NCBI GenBank assembly: GCA_026004875.1
Contig: BPJZ01000025.1
Coordinates: 1 to 34,433, forward strand
Length of the DNA stretch: 34,433 nt
Origin: Candidatus Poribacteria bacterium
Lineage (GTDB): Bacteria > Poribacteria > WGA-4E > GCA-2687025
Direction of reading: 5' to 3'
Shown: one piece after another, positions 8,482 through 16,138 of the stretch
Layout of the letters: each line of letters begins with the position of its first letter
Numbering within the stretch: position 1 is the first letter of the stretch
Position numbers and translations under genes: made by a program
Notes under the pieces: model-generated
The model's database searches: none
What the model was told of the DNA's origin: nothing
The model's input: the letters and a program-made list of their open reading frames with translations, nothing else

Positions 8482-9522
8482 CTACTCGACGATTCCGTTC
8501 CAAAGGATGATCCCCCAGCCGCCACAGGCGTAGGCTCTCCCGGACGGGGTCGCCGCCACGCCGTTCAGCACGTCGTGGATACCGGTTTCGACCCGAGCCC
8601 ACGCCGCACCGCCGTTCTGGGTCTCCAAAAGCATGCCTCCATCGCCGGAGATCCATCCCCGCGTCGGGTCGCCGGGGACAAAGGCGACGTCGTATAGATC
8701 GAAGAACTCTTCTTCAGCCGGGTTGGGCACCCGCTCCCAGTGGTTGCCGCCGTCGGTCGTGTGGAGGATCACCCCCTCCTGCCCGACGATCCAACCCTCC
8801 TGGGGCGAGACAAAGGTGATGCCGTAAAGGTTCTCGGTAGCTGGAACCTCGTTCTCCGGCGGGTCCCAATTGTCCCCCGCGTCCCGAGTGACGACCACCG
8901 TTCCGGTGGAACCGACGGCCCAGCCGATCGTCTCCGTCGCAAAGGCGATCCCTTCAACGATCGTTCGGTTGTCGCCGGCCCGAGCCCGGCGTCCTGAGGA
9001 GACGGCCACCCAGGTCTGTCCGCCGTCGGTCGTCTTGATGATGTGGCTGTTGTCCCCCGTCAAGAAGCCGAGCTGCTCGTTCACGAAGAGCACGTCCACC
9101 AGCCGGCTTCCGCTGGCTTGGGAGTTCACGCGCATCCAGGTCTGTCCGCCGTCGGTCGTGTAGGCAGCCAGACCTCCGGAGCCGACCACCCAAGCCTTCT
9201 GGGGTGACAACGCCCGAACGCGCCAAAGTTGCGGGGTCCCCCCGCCAAAGAAGCCGCCTCGACCCTGGCCGCGCGGCGGCTCCGGAAGCTTCTGAAGCTC
9301 CCAGGTCTTCCCCCCGTCCACCGTGTGGAGGATCAAGCCGTTGTCCCCCACCGCCCAACCGTGCAGGTCATCGGCAAAGGAGATGCTCTTCAGCTCGCCC
9401 TCGACCCCATCGTTCCGTTGAAAGTCGTCCGGTCGAAGTACCGTCCAGTCGGCCTGGACCTGAAGGCTCCAACCCATCAGCACCGTCGCTGCAAGGAGAG
9501 AAAAGAGCGTAACTCGACTCAT
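8482..9522 (-). CDS. Secreted Ycf48-like / BNR-repeat beta-propeller protein
   Basis: Protein of 346 aa. The start at 9522 (MSRVTLFSLLAATVLMGWS) gives a clean signal peptide ending VQADW and has AGGAAGGGGG just upstream; the longer open frame to 9657 is not needed. The mature part is a series of Asp-box repeats: HGWAVGDNGLILHTVDGGKT, YTTDGGQTWMRV, IKTTDGGQTWVAV, GWAVGSTGTVVVTRDAG, GWIVGQEGVILHTTDGGNHW and RGWISGDGGMLLETQNGG. This is the architecture of Ycf48, a photosystem II assembly factor in cyanobacteria. Many non-photosynthetic bacteria carry exported relatives of unknown role, and nothing else here suggests photosynthesis. A glycine-rich insert (QGRGGFFGGGTPQ) follows the first repeat. 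It sits between an unknown protein and the CxxCH protein. Confidence 0.8.
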   Translation of the reverse strand: MSRVTLFSLLAATVLMGWSLQVQADWTVLRPDDFQRNDGVEGELKSISFADDLHGWAVGDNGLILHTVDGGKTWELQKLPEPPRGQGRGGFFGGGTPQLWRVRALSPQKAWVVGSGGLAAYTTDGGQTWMRVNSQASGSRLVDVLFVNEQLGFLTGDNSHIIKTTDGGQTWVAVSSGRRARAGDNRTIVEGIAFATETIGWAVGSTGTVVVTRDAGDNWDPPENEVPATENLYGITFVSPQEGWIVGQEGVILHTTDGGNHWERVPNPAEEEFFDLYDVAFVPGDPTRGWISGDGGMLLETQNGGAAWARVETGIHDVLNGVAATPSGRAYACGGWGIILWNGIVE

Positions 9523-9575
9523 CGCACGCGCCCCCTTCCTGATCGAACGCGTTCTCCTGCCTGCCCCCCGGCACC

Positions 9576-10880
9576 TCAGATAGACAAGACCACGTGGAAA
9601 GAGTTTATCCCAGCCTCCAGGTCGAACAAAAGCAGCAGGCCGTTCTTCCCGAGCCATCGCACTTCGGCCACGTCGCTTTCCAGCAGGCGCAGGTGCCGAT
9701 GGTCCTCCCAGAGCAGCAGGGCATAGGGCATCGGCTTAGGGGCCTCAAATTCCAGCTCCAGCGCCAATCGGTCTCGGTGGCGGGCAGGGAGGAACCCCCG
9801 CAGCGCTGGAGCCTCCGGCTCGGAGAGGTCTAGCGATTTTAAGGAAGGGGTCAGGTAGTTGTGGTAAAGCGCCGGTTGAACAGTCCCTTCGGGAACGCCG
9901 ATCTGGAGCCGATCGTCGTAGAAGTAGCCCTCCCGGAGGAGCTGCTCCCCTCCCTCGACCGGCTCGTGCCACCCGGCAAAGGTCACGCACGGTTCGGTCA
10001 CTGCGAACCGTTGCCGATAAGCCTGAACAGCAGAGCTCAGCCGGTCCGGTCGAAAGCCCAACGTCTGAACCCGTTCCCAGAGCTCCGAAAGCCGCTCGAT
10101 CGCCGCCTCGCCCTCCGCTGCCAGGCCCAGAAGCGATAGCGTGTGCACAACGGCGTTCCAGGCGTTCAGTTCGGCGCACTCTGCGGTGGCCACGAGGATC
10201 TCGGCCACTTCGTCCGGCCTCGGCTCGCTAAAAGGGAGCCGTCCCGCCAGGGGGGACATCGTCTCGGCCTCCGGCTCCGGCGGCATCCTCCTCCAGGTCG
10301 CCACCGGCGGCGAACAGCGGGGGACTCCAACCACCGTGCTGACGGGAGGCCCTGCCGACTGATGGCGCGTCCGGCTTGCGTAAAAGAACCCAAAAGGCGC
10401 CCCTCGATCCACCGCGCGGCTGGAGAGCTCGTTCCAGCGATAGCCCCACAGCCCGGCCGCTCCGATCGCCTCCAACGCCTCGATCAGGAGGAACTCCTTC
10501 CAGTCGGCGCCAAAGACGGAGAACTCAGCCCAAGGAAGCCACCGCTGCGCCTCCGCGCGGGCGGTGAAAAACCGCTCCGGCAAACGCTCGCGGAGCGTCA
10601 CGATTCGCTCCGCTTCTTGGTCCCACCCCTCCCCGACCAGCCAGGACTTGGCCGGCACCACCAGGAGAGCGTCGTCCTGAGGGGGATCGTTCCGCCGGTT
10701 CAACCAACGGGAGAGCCGCCGCGCCGAAAGAGTATCTACCGCCCAGGTCAGCGGCACACCGCGACGAGTCGCCCACTCCGCCAGCTGCTGAGCGACGGCC
10801 AGCGCTGAAGTCTCGATCTCTTCAGCCCCGGAAGTGTCTACAATCAGGATGTACCGCAACGGTTCTCGCCGAGCGCGCAC
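9576..10880 (-). CDS. Unknown 434-aa protein, cytoplasmic
   Basis: I do not recognise the family with confidence. The N-terminus (LRYILIVDTSGAEEIETSA then AEWATRRGVPLTWAVDTLS) resembles the first strand and helix of polysaccharide-deacetylase-like or other beta/alpha barrel hydrolases, but the metal-binding His triad of deacetylases is not evident. The C-terminal third (residues about 300-434) looks beta-rich (LALELEFEAPKPMPYALLLW, VRWLGKNGLLLLFDLEAG) and could be a carbohydrate-binding-like sandwich. No signal peptide. The GTG at 10880 has GGGAG seven bases upstream and overlaps the end of pabC by 37 bases; a TTG at 10862 is an alternative start. Its position inside a pabB-pabC operon shows cotranscription but does not imply folate function. 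Confidence 0.6.
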   Translation of the reverse strand: MRARREPLRYILIVDTSGAEEIETSALAVAQQLAEWATRRGVPLTWAVDTLSARRLSRWLNRRNDPPQDDALLVVPAKSWLVGEGWDQEAERIVTLRERLPERFFTARAEAQRWLPWAEFSVFGADWKEFLLIEALEAIGAAGLWGYRWNELSSRAVDRGAPFGFFYASRTRHQSAGPPVSTVVGVPRCSPPVATWRRMPPEPEAETMSPLAGRLPFSEPRPDEVAEILVATAECAELNAWNAVVHTLSLLGLAAEGEAAIERLSELWERVQTLGFRPDRLSSAVQAYRQRFAVTEPCVTFAGWHEPVEGGEQLLREGYFYDDRLQIGVPEGTVQPALYHNYLTPSLKSLDLSEPEAPALRGFLPARHRDRLALELEFEAPKPMPYALLLWEDHRHLRLLESDVAEVRWLGKNGLLLLFDLEAGINSFHVVLSI

Positions 10881-11695
10881 CGGACCAGCTCCCGATAAGC
10901 ACGATGCAGCCGCCGCGTCCAGACTCCAGGACGACCGTCCCCGACCGCCTCCCCGTCCACCCGGACCAGAGGAAGCACTTCAGCAACCGAGTTGGTCAAG
11001 AAGGCCTCTTCGGCCCTCTTCAGCTCGGAGCGCCGAAGGGGCGTTTCTTGAACCCTTAACCCCAGCTCCTCCGCTAACCCTAGGACGGTCGCTCGCGCAA
11101 TGCCGGGAAGGATTCGTCCGTCCAGCGGCGGGGTCAGCAACCGGCCTCCAGAGACGAGGAAGAGATTGGTTGTGCTTCCTTCTAGAAGGAAGTCCTCCTC
11201 ACACACAAGCGCCTCCTGCGCTCCGCGCTCTCGGACAAACCGGGCCGCTCCCCAAAGATCGGCATAGCACAGCGCCTTGACTTCTGCAAGACTCCCCCGC
11301 CGAAGGACCACCGTAGCCGCCTCGACCCCTTCTCGATAGTCCCGCGCCTGATAAGGAACCGGGCGTAGATGCAGCATGCGAACCCGATCGCCGGGATCCG
11401 GTCCTACGGCCACCGTCCAGCGTACGACCACGTCTTCCCGAACCCGATTGGCGCGGAGCGTCTCCACAAGCGCCTCCTGAAAACCGTCCCAGGGATCCTC
11501 AACCGCAAGGCCTAATCGTTTAAACCCCTGCTCCATTCGGCGCCGATGCTGATACTCTCCGAAGACCCCCCGCCCCGCATACCAGCGCATCGTTTCAAAC
11601 AACCCAAGACCGTAGAGAAATCCCAACGAGAGCGCCGGAACCTTCGCCTCCTCGCCGGAGACGATCCGACCGTTCAGCCAGAGATAAGGGAACAT
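10844..11695 (-). CDS. pabC: Aminodeoxychorismate lyase, class IV PLP aminotransferase family
   Basis: Converts 4-amino-4-deoxychorismate to p-aminobenzoate and pyruvate, for folate. Length is 283 aa from ATG 11695 (MFPYLWLNGR), which follows a strong GGAGAGGAGGGGA; the open frame upstream to 11857 lies inside pabB. Family landmarks are ALSLGFLYGLGLFETMRWYA (21-40), the PLP lysine in EVKALCYADLWGAARF (K140), and LLEGSTTNLFLVSGGRLLTP. A branched-chain aminotransferase is the main alternative for this fold, but the gene overlaps the end of pabB by 22 bases, which favours PabC. It is translationally coupled to pabB and overlaps the unknown gene downstream. Confidence 0.85.
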   Translation of the reverse strand: MFPYLWLNGRIVSGEEAKVPALSLGFLYGLGLFETMRWYAGRGVFGEYQHRRRMEQGFKRLGLAVEDPWDGFQEALVETLRANRVREDVVVRWTVAVGPDPGDRVRMLHLRPVPYQARDYREGVEAATVVLRRGSLAEVKALCYADLWGAARFVRERGAQEALVCEEDFLLEGSTTNLFLVSGGRLLTPPLDGRILPGIARATVLGLAEELGLRVQETPLRRSELKRAEEAFLTNSVAEVLPLVRVDGEAVGDGRPGVWTRRLHRAYRELVRCALGENRCGTS

Positions 11696-13086
11696 TCCCC
11701 CTCCTCTCCCAGCGCCCGAAGCAGCCCCGCGACCTTGGCCTGCACCTCCTGCAGCTCCAGCTCGGGAACCGAGTCGGCAACGATCCCCCCGCCGACGCCC
11801 ACACTCAAGCGGGTTCCCACCAGGAGGGCCGTGCGAATGGCGATGTTCCAATCCCACCCACCGGAGCGATCCAAATAGCCAAGGCTACCAGTATAGATGC
11901 CCCGTCGGTGTGGCTCCAGAGTATCCAGAAGCTGCATCGCTCGGATTTTGGGCGCTCCGGTGATCGAGCCGCCGGGAAAGGTCGCCCGGAGCACCTCCCC
12001 CCAGCTCACCCCCGCACGGAGCCTGCCGACGACCGTCGCGACGGTGTGATGCACCGTCGCGAAGCTCTCCACCCGCCGGAGATCGTCAACCCGTACCGAT
12101 CCGTATTCGCAGATGCGCCCCAAGTCGTTCCGCTCCAGGTCCACAATCATTACCAGCTCGGCGGCATCCTTTTCGCTCCCCAGGAGCGCCGCCCGACGAG
12201 CGCAATCCTCCTGAGGCGTCTCCCCGCGCGGTTGGGTGCCCTTAATCGGACACGTCTCGATCTGCCGACTGCGCGGATCGCAGCGCAGAAACCGCTCCGG
12301 CGAGGTGCTGAGCACCGCGTAGCCGTCGGCTTCCCAATAGGCCGCAAAGGGGGCTGGATTCGACTCCCGAAGACGCCAATAAAGCCCCAATCCGTCCCCG
12401 GCGCGCTGTTGCTCAAAGAGAAGCTGAGTGGTCAGGTTCGCCTGATAGAGGTCGCCCTGGGCGATGTACTTCTGTACCGTTCGAACCGCTTCGGCGTAGT
12501 CTGAGGGCGATAAGCTCATCCCGGCCAGCCGATAAGTCGGCGCTGGAGGAGAAGGCGTCGCCATCGCCCAGAGGTCCGCGCGCACCAGAAGCAAGGCCCA
12601 GGTCGGGGGCTGACCGCCTCGTCGGCTCCACCAAAGCTCAGCACGGTGGGAACGCTCGTTGACGGCTAAGACCGCCTCATAAGCGGCCAGGTCCAGGTCC
12701 GGCAGACGGGAGCGCTTCGGCCGCGCCGCCGCGCGAGGCTCGATGAGTCGACCCAGGTCGTAAGCGACTGTGCCAACCACTCCAGCACGCAGGGGTGGAA
12801 CCCCCTCGCCGGGGGGCTCCTCGCCGATTCCTAACTCTTTCAGCCAGCGGTCCAAAGCGTCCAATGGATCGGCAACGGCACAAAGCTTCCCGTCCACCCA
12901 AACCCGTCGCCCCCAGGCACGAAAGCGAGCCGAAGGCGAAAACCCCAAGAACGACCAGCACCCCCCAGGATGAGAGGGAAGCGCCCCGTCCAACAGAAAC
13001 GCCGGCCCTTCCGGTGCCAGGGCCCGAACCGCCCCAAAGATCATCGCCGCTGGGGGTGCCTCGTCCCACGCTGCGATCAGTTCCAT
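11674..13086 (-). CDS. pabB: Aminodeoxychorismate synthase component I
   Basis: Chorismate-using enzyme that makes 4-amino-4-deoxychorismate with a glutamine amidotransferase partner (not in this window). Length is 470 aa. The N-terminal domain has LDGALPSHPGGCWSFLGFSP; the C-terminal chorismate-binding domain has YIAQGDLYQANLTTQLLFEQ (207-226), STSPERFLRC, PIKGTQPRGETPQED (280-294), VDLERNDLGRI, FPGGSITGAPKIRAM, and ELELQEVQAK at the end. The lysine in PIKGT (K282) separates PabB from anthranilate synthase TrpE, which has PIAGT. First gene of the minus-strand operon, overlapping pabC. A -10 box lies about 42 bases upstream. Confidence 0.9.
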   Translation of the reverse strand: MELIAAWDEAPPAAMIFGAVRALAPEGPAFLLDGALPSHPGGCWSFLGFSPSARFRAWGRRVWVDGKLCAVADPLDALDRWLKELGIGEEPPGEGVPPLRAGVVGTVAYDLGRLIEPRAAARPKRSRLPDLDLAAYEAVLAVNERSHRAELWWSRRGGQPPTWALLLVRADLWAMATPSPPAPTYRLAGMSLSPSDYAEAVRTVQKYIAQGDLYQANLTTQLLFEQQRAGDGLGLYWRLRESNPAPFAAYWEADGYAVLSTSPERFLRCDPRSRQIETCPIKGTQPRGETPQEDCARRAALLGSEKDAAELVMIVDLERNDLGRICEYGSVRVDDLRRVESFATVHHTVATVVGRLRAGVSWGEVLRATFPGGSITGAPKIRAMQLLDTLEPHRRGIYTGSLGYLDRSGGWDWNIAIRTALLVGTRLSVGVGGGIVADSVPELELQEVQAKVAGLLRALGEEGECSLISG

Positions 13087-13127
13087 CGGCTCAACCGCTG
13101 GGATTGAAAACGAACGGCTTATGCTCC

Positions 13128-13156
13128 ATTGTACCGCCTTTTGGGAACAGAAAAAA
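13128..13156 (-). promoter_or_regulatory. Candidate promoter of the pabB operon
   Basis: On the minus strand TACAAT (plus coordinates 13128-13133) lies 17 bases from a T-rich weak -35 hexamer (13151-13156). The placement is right for a transcript starting about 30-35 bases before the pabB ATG. Confidence 0.35.
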
Positions 13157-13251
13157 CTGCGCCGCAGGCGCCCTTCCCGAGAGCTCCCCGACCTCAGAGT
13201 AAGCTAAAAGAGGAGAGCCCGGGTTTCTCAGAAGAGAAAGGGTCGCCCGCT

Positions 13252-14632
13252 ATGCCTAAGCGGCACCATCAGAAGACAGTCGGAATGATGGCCGTCGGCG
13301 CTCCGACGCCAACCGCGCTGGAGGAGACGTTTGTCTCATTGTACCTCGGTGAGAGAGACGATCGGCGGGCCCCCTATCAGGCCTGCAACGCGGTTCAGTC
13401 CTACGGCGACCGACAACTCTGGGGCGCCGGCCCTCCTGAGGGAGCCGGACGCGTCGGCCGGAACGTGGAGGGCTGGATCCGATTTCTCCGCGCCCTACAA
13501 TCGGCCAACCGCCGAGTCGGTGAGGGCAACCTGCGGGCGATCCTCTCCCGAAATCTCATGGGCTTCCGAGTGGTGCGAGGATGGTCCCTTGGAGAGATCG
13601 GGGAGTACGTGGGTCGCCTTTGCCAACGCATTCTCGCTGAGGAGCTCGCCGAGCAGGTCGCCGGTTGGTGGCTCGCCGACGAGGGGGTCGAGAAGCCAGA
13701 CCACACCGATCGGGCGTTCCGAGAGGTGGTCGCAACGGTTCAGACGGCCCAAAAGGAGGCCGGATGTGCCTTTCCTTTCTTTCTGGCCGAGGAGTTGGAC
13801 AGCGCCCCCTACTGGTCGCGCCGGTTGTTTGGAGGATGGGAGCACCGAATCGCCCCGCAGTTGATCTCGTGGGTAGAGACCTTCTCGGAGGTGGCCGCCG
13901 GCGCTCGGTTGGTCCTGATGCCCTTCTACTATCCTTGGGCGGCCAACCAGTGGCGGTCGGTCAGCCTCCCTCCGCCCAAGAAGTGGGAGCTGTTCTTTGA
14001 GAACCTAAACAGGAGCTTTCCGTCCGAACGGTATTCCTTCCTTGAGTTCCAGCCGATTTTGGAGCTTTCTCAGCAGCAGAAGGCGATCCCGCCGCCCGCT
14101 CATACCGACGTGCACCGACAGATTCGATGGGTTTGGGACCGCCCACGGGTCTCTGGCGTCTGGTTCATGGGGGTGGAACCAGAGCGGGGTTCTGGAAGGC
14201 TCCGCCTCGCGCCAGTGGACGGGGCGAAGAACACGCCGTTGGGCCGAAGCGATCCAAAACGAGCTGGGAGGCCGCCAGGAGGGCCTTCGGGAGGCGCTGC
14301 CCGCGCGCTCGGAGCTGCTCGAAGCCGTCCCGGACCGGCAAGCGCGAGGGCTCTTCCTCCGGTTCACCCTGGCTGAAGAGGCCTCCGTTCAGCTTCGGAT
14401 TGCCCGTAACGACGGACTTCCCGTCCGAACGTTGGAACTGGGAGACCCAGGCCCGCTCCCACCGGGACGGTATACCGGCACACCGACGGACCCGCGCGAT
14501 CCCTTGGCCGGGACCGCCGCCTACTGGGATGGCCGGGACGACTCCGGACGGCAGGTCGCCGGCGGCTTTTACCAGTGCGCGCTTCTCATCAACGGGCGCC
14601 GGATCGGAAGGGTGCGAATCCCTAGACCGTAG
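13252..14632 (+). CDS. Glycoside-hydrolase-like protein with C-terminal FlgD-like tail
   Basis: One extra base near 14170 splits the frame; corrected length is about 459 aa. The N-terminal 300 residues look like a (beta/alpha)8 barrel: AGWWLADEGVEKPDHTDRAF, CAFPFFLAEELDSAPYW, ARLVLMPFYYPWAANQW and, across the break, VSGVWFMGWNQSGV, a strand-end pattern seen in barrel glycosidases and DUF4434-type domains. No GH family can be named. The C-terminus is an Ig-like FlgD module (VQLRIARNDGLPVRTLELG, AYWDGRDDSGRQVAGGFYQC). The ATG at 13252 has GAGAAAGGG upstream. Oddly, no signal peptide is visible (MPKRHHQKTVGMMAV), although FlgD tails normally sit on exported proteins. The stop overlaps the convergent gene by 11 bases. 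Confidence 0.55.
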
Positions 14633-15273
14633 GATGCTCCGGCGCGTGGCCAAAGACCTGGAGATCAAAGCGCTCTGTCAGCACGTAATCCGCCGATCGG
14701 TTCCAGGCGCGAAAGTCGTCCCAAACTGAAGCGCTGATGAAGGGATGGGGTCGCTGGAGGGCCTCGCTGGGAGCGGGGGTACGGATCGTCATCGGCCTCC
14801 AGCGCAGCGTAGCAGTAGGCGAGCGCCGCCCCCACGGCGGCCTCTTCGCCGAGGGCGCTGAGCTCCCGCCGAACCCCTTCCCAACCGGCCAGGTCGGAGC
14901 TCCCTCGAAGCCGCTCCAGATGGAGCAGATGCTCGGCCAGCCGGACGAGCTGGTCGCTTTGCTCTGGGCTCAGCCGTCGCTGGAGCGCGGCGGAGCGCCT
15001 CCAGCGCGCCAGAAAATGGTACAGCCGATAGCCCCAGAGCCACTGAAAGCCGACGCGCGCGCCCCGCTCCGACCGGTCGGCTTCGGAACTCCGGCCGGAG
15101 CCCGTCGTATTCGATCAGCTCCGCCCCCCCAGAGGATCGCCTCGACGAGCAGCTCCTGAAGGATGCTGCGCGGGAGCTCCGGGACCGGCAGGACGGTTGC
15201 CGCGCGGACCAAGCTCAATGCCGATCCGCTTGACGGTTCGTTGTCGGTCGTTCAGCTCGAGCATCCGCACCAT
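14622..15273 (-). CDS. Unknown protein downstream of folP (frame-disrupted)
   Basis: The coding frame is recovered only after removing four single extra bases. Segments in order: MVRMLELNDRQRTVKRIGIE, VLPVPELPRSILQELLVEAI, AELIEYDGLRPEFRSRPV, VGFQWLWGYRLYHFLARWRR, SPEQSDQLVRLAEHLLHLER, LSALGEEAAVGAALAYCYAA, then PHPFISASVWDDFRAWNRSA and DLQVFGHAPEHPTV before TAG. Corrected length is about 215 aa. It is largely helical and Arg/Leu-rich, with no membrane segment and no family recognised. The ATG at 15273 lies 8 bases after the folP stop, so it is probably the third gene of the ftsH-folP operon. Coherent protein-like sequence across all four breaks supports a real gene; function is unknown. Confidence 0.5.
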
Positions 15274-15281
15274 CGGCGAGC

Positions 15282-16124
15282 CTATCCGTGAACGATCGCG
15301 TCGGCGACGCGGGCCACCTTGGCCATGAAGGCCACATCGTGCACCCGGATCAGATTGGCACCGTGGGCGATAGCCACCGCCACACTGGCCGCTGTCCCCT
15401 CTAAACGCTGATCGGGCGGGACATTGCCCAGAATGCGCCCAATGAACGACTTCCGGGAAGGCCCCACCAGGACCGGATAGCCGAACTCGGTGAAGGTTCG
15501 CAGATGGCGCAGGAGGGCTAAGTTGTGTTCGAGGGTCTTGCCAAACCCGATGCCGGGGTCCACAACGATCGCCTCTCGGTCAACGCCGGTCCGTTCCGCA
15601 AACGCGGCCTGTTCGCGGAGGAAAGCACCAACTTCACGCACCACGTCCACGTATTGGGGGTTCCGTTGCATCGTCTGGGGGGTCCCCTGCATGTGCATGA
15701 TGCAGACGGCGGCTTGGTACTGGGCGATCACTTCGGCCATTTTGGGATTCCGAAGACCGGTGATGTCGTTGATCATGTGAACGCCCAGTTCGAGGCATTC
15801 TTGGGCGACTTCGGGCTTGTAGGTGTCTACCGAGATCGGTACGCCGGCGGCGACCAGCGGCTCGAGGACCGGCAGGACGCGCCGGAGCTCCTCCTTGGCG
15901 GACACCGGCTCCGCGCCGGGTCGGGTGGACTCCCCGCCGACGTCCACGAGATCCGCCCCCTGGGCGATCATCTCCAGGGCGTGTTCCACGGCGCGTTCAG
16001 GGTCCAGGTGCAAGCCGCCGTCCGAAAAGGAGTCGGGGGTCACGTTTAGGACGCCCATCAGGAGCGTCCGACCAGTGTAGTAGAGAACCTGATCGCGACA
16101 GCGCAGGCGTCCGGTGGCTTCCAT
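15282..16124 (-). CDS. folP: Dihydropteroate synthase
   Basis: Condenses p-aminobenzoate with dihydropterin pyrophosphate in folate synthesis; the sulfonamide target. Length is 280 aa from ATG 16124. Motifs: LLMGVLNVTPDSFSDGG (21-37), VDVGGESTRPGAEPVS, VPISVDTYKPEVA, MINDITGLRN, CIMHMQGTPQTMQ, IVVDPGIGFGKTLEHN, VLVGPSRKSFIGRIL and AHGANLIRVHDV. All expected substrate-binding elements are present. The same frame stays open upstream to an ATG at 16190 and beyond, inside the ftsH tail, so the start is not certain. With pabB/pabC nearby on the same strand, the window carries three folate-pathway steps. Confidence 0.9.
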   Translation of the reverse strand: MEATGRLRCRDQVLYYTGRTLLMGVLNVTPDSFSDGGLHLDPERAVEHALEMIAQGADLVDVGGESTRPGAEPVSAKEELRRVLPVLEPLVAAGVPISVDTYKPEVAQECLELGVHMINDITGLRNPKMAEVIAQYQAAVCIMHMQGTPQTMQRNPQYVDVVREVGAFLREQAAFAERTGVDREAIVVDPGIGFGKTLEHNLALLRHLRTFTEFGYPVLVGPSRKSFIGRILGNVPPDQRLEGTAASVAVAIAHGANLIRVHDVAFMAKVARVADAIVHG

Positions 16125-16138
16125 CGGAGAGGGCACTT

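Noticed and set aside
8482..9522. Photosystem II assembly role for the Ycf48-like protein
   Set aside because: No photosynthesis genes are present, and this repeat family is common in non-phototrophs.
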